In this document: in pieces, positions 29,467 to 38,955 of the stretch | How positions within the stretch are numbered: position 1 is the first letter of the stretch | How the letters are laid out: each line of letters starts with the position of its first letter | NCBI GenBank assembly: GCA_963965975.1 | Contig: OZ014419.1 | Location: 310,001-374,000, forward strand | Reading direction: 5' to 3' | DNA length: 64,000 nucleotides | DNA from: Xestospongia bergquistia | Lineage: Eukaryota; Porifera; Demospongiae; Haplosclerida; Petrosiidae | The notes under the pieces: model-generated | What the model was told of the DNA's origin: nothing | Seen by the model: the letters and a program-made list of their open reading frames with translations, nothing else | The model's database searches: none | Position numbers and translations under genes: made by a program

Positions 29467-31088
29467 ATGGAGAAATACGAGAAACTAGAAAAAATAGGAG
29501 AAGGTAAATTTGCCTTTAAAATAATGTATGACCTGGGACATTAAATGGGATTATATGTAACTTGTAATATATTGTTAATTATAGGTACATATGGTACTGT
29601 ATATAACTTGTAATATATTGTTGATTATAGGTACATATGGTACTGTATATAAAGCTAAAGATAAAGAATCTGGAGAAATTGTAGCTTTGAAAATTGTCAG
29701 ACTTGATGAAGATGATGAAGTAGGTGTAATCAATAAACATTAGTTAATTAAACAGTTATTAATTAACTTAATATTAGGGTGTTCCCAGTGCAGCATTAAG
29801 AGAAATATGTCTATTAAAGGAATTAAAACACGCAAATATTGTCAGGTATTTTACAGCTATAAGGTCACATGACTTTACCAGTTTATTACATGTATATTTA
29901 TATATTCCCATTATATATAGATTGACTGATGTTCTTCACAAGAACTTAAAACTGACAATGGTCTTTGAGTACATTGATCAGGTGCACTATACAGCATAGG
30001 ACTCTCATATGATCATAGGAATAGGACTCGTATTTATTCAAATCATTCTTTACTTTTAGGATCTTAAGAAATATTTTGATGTCTCTGGTGGTAGTATTAG
30101 TCAACAAGTTGTACAATCATTTTATTTTCAGCTCCTACAAGGTCTTGCTTTCTGTCATCGTAACAACATATTACATAGAGATTTAAAACCACAAAATATT
30201 CTCATTAGTAAAGTTAGTTGTCATAGTAACTATGTTGTTCGTTTACTTGTTCAGTAGAAAGGAGAATTAAAATTGGCAGATTTTGGATTAGCTCGTGTTT
30301 TTGGTATCCCTGTAAGAATATTTTCAGCTGAGGTACATTTAATCCTCATTCCTATGTCTCATGTTACCATATCTCTATAAGTCTCATTCCTATATTTTCA
30401 TTCCCACTTTCTTATATCTGTATCCTCTCATTCCTATGTTCTTAGGTTGTTACATTGTGGTATCGTCCTCCTGATGTACTAATGGGTGCTCAAGTCTATA
30501 CTACATCTATTGATATGTGGTCAGCTGGATGTATATTTGCAGGTAGAGTAATAATATTCATTGATTGTGATGTCATATGATGTCATTATCAGAGCTAGCC
30601 AATGCTGGTCGACCTCTCTTTCCAGGAAGTGATGTGGACGAACAATTGAAACGAATTTTCAAATATCCTTTATTATAATTATTATAATTAATACTGTATC
30701 AAACTGGTTTGGTTTTCTTGACTGACAAGTTTAAATTAGTTGGCACACCTAATGAGAGGACGTGGCCAGGAGTTACCAAACTACCTGAATTTAAAGTAAA
30801 TTATTTAATTTATTAGTAATTAATTTAATAATAAAAGGAGTTTCCTCCTTATCCTCCTGCTGCCATTGAAGCTATTGTACCCTCCCTGAATCATTATGGT
30901 ATTGATTTATTACAGGTAATATATCTGTCCATTTTATGTACTGTCTATCCATTGTTATTTGTCCATTGTGTTTATTGTCTGTCCATATATAGCGTCACTT
31001 GATTTGTTGTCCAAGTCAGAGAATATCTGCTGAGGACGCAATGCAACACGAATATTTTGCTGACATAAACACGACATTAAAAGTATAA
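29467..31088 (+). CDS. CDK5: Cyclin-dependent kinase 5 (CDK5)
   Basis: Proline-directed Ser/Thr kinase. The N-terminus [20 protein letters not shown] and the CDK5-type C-helix [17 protein letters not shown] (PSAALRE where human has PSSALRE) are visible. Also present: catalytic loop [22 protein letters not shown], activation segment [35 protein letters not shown], and the end [20 protein letters not shown]5 orthologs lack a CDK1-type threonine in this T-loop; FSAEVVTLWY agrees. Exons are small. One intron (30663-30734) is U12-type with AT-AA ends, and the first intron carries a tandem duplication of its 3' end. The stop is at 31086-31088, converging on COASY with 65 bp between. Confidence 0.95.
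29554..29652 (+). repeat. Tandem duplication across CDK5 intron 1 / exon 2 border
   Basis: The unit GTACATATGGTACTGTATAT followed by AACTTGTAATATATTGTT(A/G)ATTATAG (46 bp, 29585-29630) copies the intron end plus the exon start. Two acceptors result: ATTATAG ending at 29584 and at 29630. Using the first would read TYGTVYNL and then a stop, so the second is the coding one. Confidence 0.85.
30663..30734 (+). other. U12-type (minor spliceosome) AT-AA intron in CDK5
   Basis: The 5' end is ATATCCTTT, the exact U12 donor consensus. A U12 branch-like TTTCTTGAC is at 30714-30722, with its branch A at 30721. The intron ends TTTAA at 30734, 13 nt after that A. Splicing gives ATT TTC AA|A TTA GTT, i.e. 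RIFKLVGTP, which matches the CDK family. No AC or AG end in the region keeps the frame. Confidence 0.75.
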
Positions 31089-31153
31089 AATTACTAAATT
31101 TGTAAAAGTTTTAATCACAGATAACAACCCTATTTTTGTATTGGTCATAAAAT

Positions 31154-33122
31154 TTATAATTTATGACCTTGTCTTTTACTCTTTAATCTATCTGTTAATT
31201 GTGTCCATGCTTTCTCCACCTAAACAAAACAAAATAAAATGTTTCTCTCTCTCTCTCTCACCTGAGTTTGAGTGAAATCATATTCCCACTGTGTACAAAA
31301 TACAACATGGGCGTGGTCAACAATTTCACTGTTGCTCATTTGAGCAGCCAATCTCTTCTTTGCATTCTCTTCTGTTGCATTATCTCTTTTAATGATACGT
31401 TTAATGGCCTAATAGGGAAATGAGAAACCCATTTGATTCCTTATTACTAATGAGGCCTACCTCATCATAAGAGATAATTGTTCCCCATACTTCATGTAAA
31501 CCTGTATCCCATTTTGCTTGTAGAAGAACAGCTGCATCCAATACACACACCTCATAGCCTATTAGATAAACCACACCCACTAATAAACACCTACATGTAT
31601 GTACCTTGGCCATGTGCCTCTTGAACACACTCCATAGCAAGACGCCATATTTCTGGCCATACTATATTGTTAAGTTTTACTAATTTAGACTAAAATTAAG
31701 ATACCAATTAAACTAGTTTTTAAAACCAGTTATAATACCTTGTCAGTAAACACAATAGGACCTAATGCTTTCCTATTGATCTCTTTGTTGTCATCTAATA
31801 TATCTAATAACCAGACAATTTAAATTTTATGTGTTCAAATACAAGTACCTTGTCCGAACTCTTCAACAACTTTATAATACGCTGTAGTTCCCTTCAAATA
31901 AGCTTTATGTCCAAGCTATAGAGATGAAGCCTTCAAAGTACATTAAATGTAAGAAATATAGTCTTACTTTATCACAATCAATTGGATAAGCTCCTAACTG
32001 AGTTAATCTCTTTGAGATAGAGGTCTTCCCGCTTGCTGTTCCACCTGTTAGACCAATAAGATAAGGTGTTGTCTTCCAATCCCATACTGACAAACATCGG
32101 TTGATCTATATCATATGTAAGTCACCTATCAACACATTGTCATAGTAGTAAAGTACCTTAGGTAAACGATAACATCCTAATTTTTGTTTCCTGAGGTCAG
32201 ATGAACTAACTTTACTATTCATTGATACTGGACTATTAGATCCTTCTCCAATAAAATCAATAGTATGAATGGACATTTGAGCGAGACCCTGAAAAATAGA
32301 GAGACATATTTTCCTTGATACAAGCTATTTCAAGCTAACTTTTATTGCTCTTTCTTTGTTAATTTTATCTCCTCCTCCGACTGTTTCTGGAGTTACTACG
32401 AGACACTCAAGGTCACCATCCCAAGCAGTTGGACCATAGACATCGGTAATTGGGACCACATCTAAATGCAGGTCAGGTTTCATATCCTGTAAAAGACCCT
32501 CTATTTCAGATATACGTTCAGATACAGGCCTTATCAACTCCATCAAGGTTTTCTTTACCAAAAGTGGTCCATCAGTGACACCTACAAGAACTCTACGGGT
32601 GGCAATAGCCGCTGAGTGGGCCAGTAATAAACGATGACCATTATGGATGCAATCAAATGTTCCTCCAAGAGCTACACTATTGTAATAATGAGCAGCTCCT
32701 GTGTACAAAGATGAACCAAGCTCAGGTTCCAGTTGCTCTGTTTGTAGATCAAGACTCTGAAAGATAGTCTCTAAATTACCAGTTCCTTCAAGAGATCGTT
32801 CAGAAATACATACATATTCTGGTAGTCTAGTTGTAGCTTGAAATGATGGCTCTGGACTTAGGAGGGTATCCAATGTGTTACGGAGAGTGAGAGGGGAGAC
32901 ATGGAGTGTTGTACTAGGAAGAATAACTCTTAAATCAAGAGAAGGATTGACCTTGGCAACTTGAAAATAAATCTGGTTGATTTTTGATAATAATTGATTG
33001 AGTGACACTTGTGAAGTCAATGGCACGTAGAGAATATCATGAACTAAAGAAGCAGCTGCTATGAGAGAGGGAAGGAATTGTGTAGAGCCACTACCAACCA
33101 CTAGTGCTCCACACCTATACAT
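31154..33122 (-). CDS. COASY: Bifunctional coenzyme A synthase (COASY)
   Basis: Catalyses the last two steps of CoA synthesis: phosphopantetheine adenylyltransferase, then dephospho-CoA kinase. Exons: 33122-32340, 32288-32157, 32105-31968, 31915-31849, 31803-31739, 31689-31605, 31558-31461, 31408-31262, 31219-31154; 526 residues (human 564). The PPAT domain carries the nucleotidyltransferase motif GGTFDCIHNGHRLLL and later VTPETVGGGDKINKER. The kinase domain carries the P-loop GLTGGTASGKTS and IDCDKLGHKAY. The N-terminal extension of about 180 residues is typical of animal COASY. The start codon is 48 bp from that of divergent ZNF277. CoA feeds the ACLY reaction encoded at the window end. Confidence 0.95.
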
Positions 33123-33170
33123 TTTAATATTCGAACTAATACTATTTATATTGTGCTTATTGGAATCAAA

Positions 33171-35331
33171 ATGGCTACCAAGACACAACCTGTTGAACTA
33201 GTGGAGTTATCAACAAACCAAGGACAGAAGGCAATACTCCACCCTCTTGTCTTTCCGGAGATGAAACGTGATATGTCTTGTTTCTATGATGTTGATAAAG
33301 ATTTACCAATACCATGTCTAGTGTGTAGTCAAGAATTTAATGGTTGTAATGGACAACAAGTTAGAGAGGAATATCTACACCATCTTGCCTCTCAGCACAA
33401 AATAATTGTACATAGAACATCTCACATTGCTAGTTATAAATGGTAATTAGTTTAATTAATTGACTAATGAAATGTTCATACTCAAGTTGGTAACAAAAAT
33501 CATTATAAGAATGGGACGTGTTGCTCTCACGTGCTAGTAGGTCACATTAGATACTTATTATTATAAGGACAAAGGATTGGGTCATGTACATGTACATAAT
33601 GTATTTGTAATATTTATGAATTATATTATTTTTCAGTTATTTTCAATACTGGAAAACAAGATTTGCAAATGAATCAGATCTTGCTAATCTGTTACCTGTG
33701 ATAGAAACACATCCAGACACTACAGCTGGTATATATATATCTATAGAGAGATAGCACCTGTAATTATTAATTTATTAAATATTATCAGATATTTCTGAGA
33801 AGTTTTATCTCTTGAGTGATGCCATACCTGAAGACAAACAATTCAGAGAATTTTTACAAAAGAACAAAATAGTGTGTGATCTAATTATAATGATTTATAA
33901 TCTTTTGTCTGTCTAGGAATCTTTACTTGAAATTCAGCACTCTGAGAGACAAGATACCTGTTTCAAAAGATTGTGTTTATTCTGCAGTAAAATATGTATT
34001 GGAAATAGAACAGTGCTGTTTGATCACATGATTAAACAGCATCATTTTAATATTGGTCTCCCTGACAACATTGGTACATTTTCACTAAACACACATCTAT
34101 TTTACAACAAGTCTTATTTATTTTAGTTTTTGTGAATGAATTTCTCGATTTACTACAAAGTAAATTGGAAAGGTATTATATTATGTAATTGTATAATGAG
34201 TTCATATACTTTTATATAATAGTTTACAATGTTTGTATTGTGAACGAAATTTCCGAGATCATACAACTCTTCGTGATCACATGAGAAAGAAACAACACAA
34301 AAGAATTAATCCTAAAAATCAAATGTATGATAAATTTTATATGATCAATTATTTGGTAAGACAGTTAGTTCCTCTTAAATGACATCTTCTTAATTCTTGT
34401 TATTCATTCAGGAACCTGGCAAATCTTGGGAAGATATACTTAAAGAAGATGATGTCATAACAGAATCAGAACATGACAAGTTAGAGCTTATAAAATTGAA
34501 CCTGTCACTGTATATCTGCACAGTTGGAATGATTGGATAGAACCATCTGTCTCTCTCCTTACTTGTCTCTTTTGTTCACACACATCTCCATCTCTCTCAG
34601 AACTCAACCAACATATGATAGTATGTCTAATTAACATCATTGTAATTCATTGATGTTGCTATATTTATGTATGTGTGTGTTCAAGACAATCTTTATGTTG
34701 TAGTATTTAGAAAATAATGTTTGTTGCACCTGGTAATGCTTTGTAGCAATACAATTTAAATATAATGTACTTTTAATTAGTTATGTATTTTATATGTACT
34801 TTATGTAATCAAAAATGTACTTTATATAATCAATAATGTACTTTATGTAATCAATAATGTACTTTATGTCTTTGTCCTCCATTTATAGGAGACTCATCAT
34901 TTTGATTTTGTTCAACTTACATGTGACGTAGATTACTACTCAAAAATTAAAATTGTTAATTACATTAGAAGACAAGTTAGTTGGTATACTACCGATGTAC
35001 GGACTCATTTCCATGCCTAGAGGAATGGAAATGAGGCTACTCCCAATATCATAATTTTATAATGCATGCTCCTTTATATTTAGGTACACAATGGTACATG
35101 TATATACTGTTGCCATGGCTACAATGATTCGGTTGCAGTAGTACCCCATATGGAACAGGAAAGACATTTTATATTACCAACTAAAAAAAGCATTTGGGAT
35201 CAAGTCCAGTAAGAGAGAGATGAAATAGATTACATTAAATATATTATTTTTTTAGATATCTCTTCCCAACATATGAAAATGATAGCTTACTCTGTGTCCT
35301 TGAAGACAAAGAGGAAGATCCTACCAATTAA
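33171..35331 (+). CDS. ZNF277: ZNF277 zinc-finger protein
   Basis: Nuclear C2H2 zinc-finger protein. The N-terminus is MATKTQPVELVELSTNQGQK. Fingers: CLVCSQEFNGC..HHLASQH, CLFCSKICIGNRTVLFDHMI followed by HHFNIGLPDNI, CLYCERNFRDHTTLRDHMRK followed by HKRINPKN, CLFCSHTSPSLSELNQHM with HHFDF, and CIYCCHGY..HMEQERH. The motif DKFYMINYLEPGKSWEDI and the end WDQVQYLFPTYENDSLLCVL are family-diagnostic. The introns are small; one of 45 nt near 34476-34520 restores HDNWNDWIEPS. The known human role (PRC1/BMI1 recruitment and a link to uS5) is family knowledge, not visible here. Confidence 0.92.
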
Positions 35332-35581
35332 GGATTAATTAAACAAATTGTGTTATATATATGTATATATTGTTTATTACATAAACTCGAGCATTTAAAG
35401 TCAACATTATCGTAAACTTTCTTTCAAAACATATTAGTGAATAATGGGTTCAAACAATAATGATTCATGTATTATGATACAAAAGTGGGTGTGTCTCAGA
35501 AAACTAACAAAATAATGACTTAATCTTGCCACACATCCCCTTCCAAAAAATAATGACTATTATTGTACACCAGCTGGTGTA
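35332..35581. other. Convergent gap ZNF277 / MGxxxS gene 1
   Basis: AT-rich 250-bp gap. It must contain both 3' UTRs; no RNA or coding signal was seen. Confidence 0.5.
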
Positions 35582-36391
35582 TTATTGAGTTGATATACCA
35601 TTAATATGGACTTGATAGTCCAGCAATTTGCCTGCTCTGGTAATATCAGTAAATAAAGATTCTATCTCTCGTGTAAATTCATCTATCTTAGCTGGTATAA
35701 CACGTAGTTTCTGATACTCTTCTGCCTTTTCTTCACTTAAAGGTAGAAGCTGAAGGTCATCAAGTTTTAACTGAATATCAACAAGCTTTAGTTCTCGACT
35801 GCCAATAAATTTATGACAAGAGCTTAACATGGAATTAAAATGTTTAATGCCAGCCTGAATATTGTCAGATAGTTCATTCCAAATGTTTGTAGGAACACTT
35901 AATTTGTGAGGGCCGTCAGCAGTATTTATAAGCTCCATTGTTGATCTCTTATTTGTAGAGTCTCTTAAAACTTCAAAACATGATATCATAGTTGCATCTT
36001 GGGTCAGACCGAGAGCCATTCTGAAGAGTAGGAGTGAGTTTGTGATGGCACTACGCAACAACTCAATGGGTTTGTAGAGTTGTAAAACTTGTTTAGAAAT
36101 CCTGTTAAACTGGGACTCTGTAAAGGCTTGATCATGTTCAACATGATCAGATTGATCAGTAGCAGAGATATCAGGTAAAGATCTTTGTCTTGCCTCGTCC
36201 CAAACTGAGGTAGGCTCTGTACTATTAACTAAGAAGGTTGGGCCATTGGACGAATCTGATGAGTCTGATCTCAGAGACTTGTAACGTGACTGTCGAGAAT
36301 TTCTACGTAGCTAGAAAATAACAATAAAGTTATGGCCTCGCACATGTACAACGAAGTACTATACCTTGAATCGACTACAGAAAGATCCCAT
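35582..36391 (-). CDS. Unrecognised MGxxxS protein, copy 1 (X-box promoter)
   Basis: I do not recognise the family. Exons 36391-36365 and 36310-35582 give 251 residues. The 9-residue first exon is MGSFCSRFK, an N-myristoylation motif (G2, S6) with a palmitoylatable Cys5. Then come a basic/serine patch (LRRNSRQSRYKSLRSDSSDS), a polar linker and a helical domain with shared landmarks CFEVLRD, HFNSMLSSCHKFIG, ELKLVDIQLKLDDLQLLPLS and a C-terminal predicted coiled coil (IDEFTREIESLFTDI). Copy 2 lies directly upstream on the same strand with the same landmarks, so they are tandem duplicates. A perfect RFX-type X-box 39 bp upstream of the ATG suggests ciliary expression. A membrane-tethered adaptor is inference only. 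Confidence 0.75.
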
Positions 36392-36429
36392 TACGATCGA
36401 ACAAAGTACGAAAGTACATAGTTCCGTTG

Positions 36430-36443
36430 GTTACCATGGCAAC
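36430..36443. promoter_or_regulatory. RFX X-box upstream of MGxxxS gene 1
   Basis: GTTACCATGGCAAC is a full two-half-site X-box (GTNRCC-AT-GGYAAC form), 38 bp before the ATG at 36391. X-boxes of this kind near start codons mark RFX-controlled ciliary genes in animals. Confidence 0.65.
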
Positions 36444-36557
36444 TATATTAATATTTAATTAATAAGAATTAAGAATGTAAATTTATTATACAAATGGCAC
36501 TGAAAATGAATAATAATTATTGATATTGCAATATAATATAAAAATGACATTTACTAG

Positions 36558-37471
36558 TTACTTTGGTCGCAGTATGTCCTTGGCTTTGTAGATTTCTTGT
36601 CGCAATATCTCAATATCATCTGACAGCTCGTCAATATAAGTTGGGACTTCATTTACTTTTGCATACAAACTTTGTCCTTCTTTGGTAAGAGGCATCAAGT
36701 GAAGATCCTCAAGTCGGAATTGGACGTCAGCCATTCTTAGCTCCTTTTCACCACAAAACTTTTGACACAAATTAAGACAGGAGTTAAAAAATGTAATTGC
36801 TTTTTTGGTGTCATCAGAAATCTTCTGTTTTGGTGGAGATATTTCGTTGACTTTAAGTTTTAAAGGTTCTTGACCAGCACAAACAAGTTCCAATTGTGTA
36901 CCAAGATCAACATTATCTCGTAACACTTTAAAACACTCAGGTACCGATGACTCCTCATGGAGTCCCAAAGTTACTTTAAAACCAGTGAGAGCTTGCTTGA
37001 TAGCTGCTTTACGAGAAACAACAGGTTTATAAAGTTGCATCACAGCTGTAGCAATGGCATTGATTTCTTCATAACGATCACCTTCTGTTAGAATAGACAA
37101 TTCAATTGTCCTGTCAGTAAACAGTATTGCAGTTTTGTTTGGTTCTCCAACTGAGGTAGCAATGGAGTCGCTATTGGTCTGTTGAGGTGATGACGTGATA
37201 TCATTTGGGATGTTAGCACTTGTGTCTTTTAATGGTTCAGTTTGTGGTAAGGAATCTGCAACAAAGTCAGGATTTGTAAGAGAAGTCTCGAAGGATTGAC
37301 TGACATCAGATGAACTGGTATTAAGCAAGTTTTCCGTTTCCTGTAACAAATAATTTGATATGACATTTGATATCTACCAGCTGTCACATTTTTTTGATGT
37401 CATTGTTATGAATATTACAAAACACTTACTCCTCTCCAACCTCTGGTAAAAAAACTGGCAATCGCTCCCAT
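36558..37471 (-). CDS. Unrecognised MGxxxS protein, copy 2
   Basis: Family not recognised; paralog of the downstream gene. Exons 37471-37430 and 37340-36558 give 274 residues. Two ATGs are adjacent (37474 and 37471). The second is chosen because it gives MGAIASFFTRGWRG, an MGxxxS myristoylation start; the first would bury the glycine. A Ser/Thr-rich linker (about residues 20-75) follows, then a helical domain with CFKVLRD, FFNSCLNLCQKFCGEKELRM, ADVQFRLEDLHLMPLT and a coiled-coil end (IDELSDDIEILRQEI). There is no Cys near the N-terminus, unlike copy 1. The 166-bp gap to copy 1 holds the X-box. It diverges from GFOD with about 130 bp between starts. Confidence 0.75.
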
Positions 37472-37599
37472 CATAATGTTTACCAAGTAATCCTATGGTT
37501 CATAGATCACTGTTATTACAAGACTGACCACACCCTATATTTAATTAACAATGAGCCACACCTACTGGATATATCCAGCTTCTTTCCTCCTTCCAAAAA

Positions 37600-38829
37600 A
37601 TGTTGCCTAATGTCGGGATTATAGGCACACCGGATCAAATTATCCTTATATCTCCAATTCTTAAATCAGAAGGCTTTCCTCTTACAGCTATTTGGTGCAA
37701 AAATCCAGACATTGCCCGTCAATTGGCTGCTAAACTCTCCATAAGTCATTGTCCACCTACTTTTCAAGATCTCCTCCTACTTCATGATGTGGATTTAGTC
37801 TATGTAGCTACTGAACCTGTTTTACAAGCTGAGGTTGCAGTTAAAGCATTGACATCAGGAAAACATTGTATCTGTACTAAACCACCAAGTATATCAGCAA
37901 GTGAAGCAGAGAAAATGCTTTTGTTGGCTCAGTATTATTCTCAACTTCAAACTATTCTAGACTCACATATGAGATTCATACCTTGCTTTAGAAAACTGAA
38001 ACGGTTCATTCAAGATGGTCACCTTGGAGACGTCTGGGCTATAGATGTCCAAATCTCCATGGATTCCTTAATACGTAAAGAACCATATAGCTGGAAATGT
38101 GACCCCTCACTTGGGGGCGGAGTCTTAAATCTTATAGGTTCTCATATTATCGATCTTATGTGCCATTTGTGTCCTAATTCCAGCAAAGTAGAGCGTGTGA
38201 ATTGTTTACTAAGTACATTTCGATCATCAACACAATTAATACATGGTTACCGAACAATTGAAGCTGATGATTATTGCTCACTACAATTAAAGTATACTAA
38301 TGGTATTGTAGGCAGTGTATTAATCAATTCACATTGTGAATCATTGTTTAAATTGGTATTAACAGTAACTGGTAAAGAAGGCCGTGTGCAAGTACATGGA
38401 ATGGATCTGTATTGGCAACGTAATGGCGAAGAAGAGAAAGAGCTATTCAAGGAGGATTTGATATCGGAGAAAGAGTTGAGTCAGGCGACTGAATTAAACT
38501 TACCAGCTGAGTTGTATTATATATCAATCTTAGGTTATCGTGGTATGTATAAAGAACTGAGGGAATTATTTTTGATGGCAGCTGATAAAAGCGAAAAGAC
38601 TTTAGACTCATGTTTGGCAAATTTTACAGATGGACATCATTTAAGAACTGTTTTAGATTGTGCATACAAGTCACACAAATTAGGACAGTGGATAGATGTT
38701 CCTTCGTCTGTGGACCCACCCACTAATGGTAGCAGCACAAATCCATTCTGGACATCATCTGCTGGTGTTAAAATTGATTCTGACAAGCCTTCACCTAAGT
38801 CAAATTACCCTGTATCATATTATGTATAA
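37600..38829 (+). CDS. GFOD1/2-like Gfo/Idh/MocA oxidoreductase
   Basis: Glucose-fructose oxidoreductase domain protein. Single exon, 409 residues (human GFOD1 is 390). The N-terminal Rossmann region MLPNVGIIGTPDQIILIS replaces a classic GxGxxG; GFOD proteins have GVFGTS here, so the nucleotide-binding loop is already weak in the family. EKP of the Gfo/Idh family appears as TKPPS (residues about 94-98). The C-terminal beta-sheet domain shows LGGGVLNLIGSHIIDL, matching GFOD GGGGLHSVGTYIIDL. The catalytic activity of GFOD proteins is uncertain in general. An orthology choice between GFOD1 and GFOD2 is not possible. Confidence 0.9.
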   Translation: MLPNVGIIGTPDQIILISPILKSEGFPLTAIWCKNPDIARQLAAKLSISHCPPTFQDLLLLHDVDLVYVATEPVLQAEVAVKALTSGKHCICTKPPSISASEAEKMLLLAQYYSQLQTILDSHMRFIPCFRKLKRFIQDGHLGDVWAIDVQISMDSLIRKEPYSWKCDPSLGGGVLNLIGSHIIDLMCHLCPNSSKVERVNCLLSTFRSSTQLIHGYRTIEADDYCSLQLKYTNGIVGSVLINSHCESLFKLVLTVTGKEGRVQVHGMDLYWQRNGEEEKELFKEDLISEKELSQATELNLPAELYYISILGYRGMYKELRELFLMAADKSEKTLDSCLANFTDGHHLRTVLDCAYKSHKLGQWIDVPSSVDPPTNGSSTNPFWTSSAGVKIDSDKPSPKSNYPVSYYV

Positions 38830-38955
38830 TAGATTTCATTATTAATATTTTGTTATTAGGTACCATACTAAACCTTGCCCTCAAGTTTAATTGTTTATAT
38901 ATTGTAAATTTACAGAGGTGGGGTCGCATTGTCACTGTCATGCTGTCACGTAGAA

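Noticed and set aside
30663..30739. Alternative AC or AG ends for the CDK5 U12 intron
   Set aside because: Ends at 30726 (AC), 30729 (AG) and 30739 (AG) each give a stop within a few codons when joined to the exon ending at 30662.
35098..35130. GTTGCCATGGCTAC X-box-like word
   Set aside because: It is inside the ZNF277 coding exon (CCHGYN) and imperfect; likewise similar words in LRRK, HECW and PSMC3IP exons.
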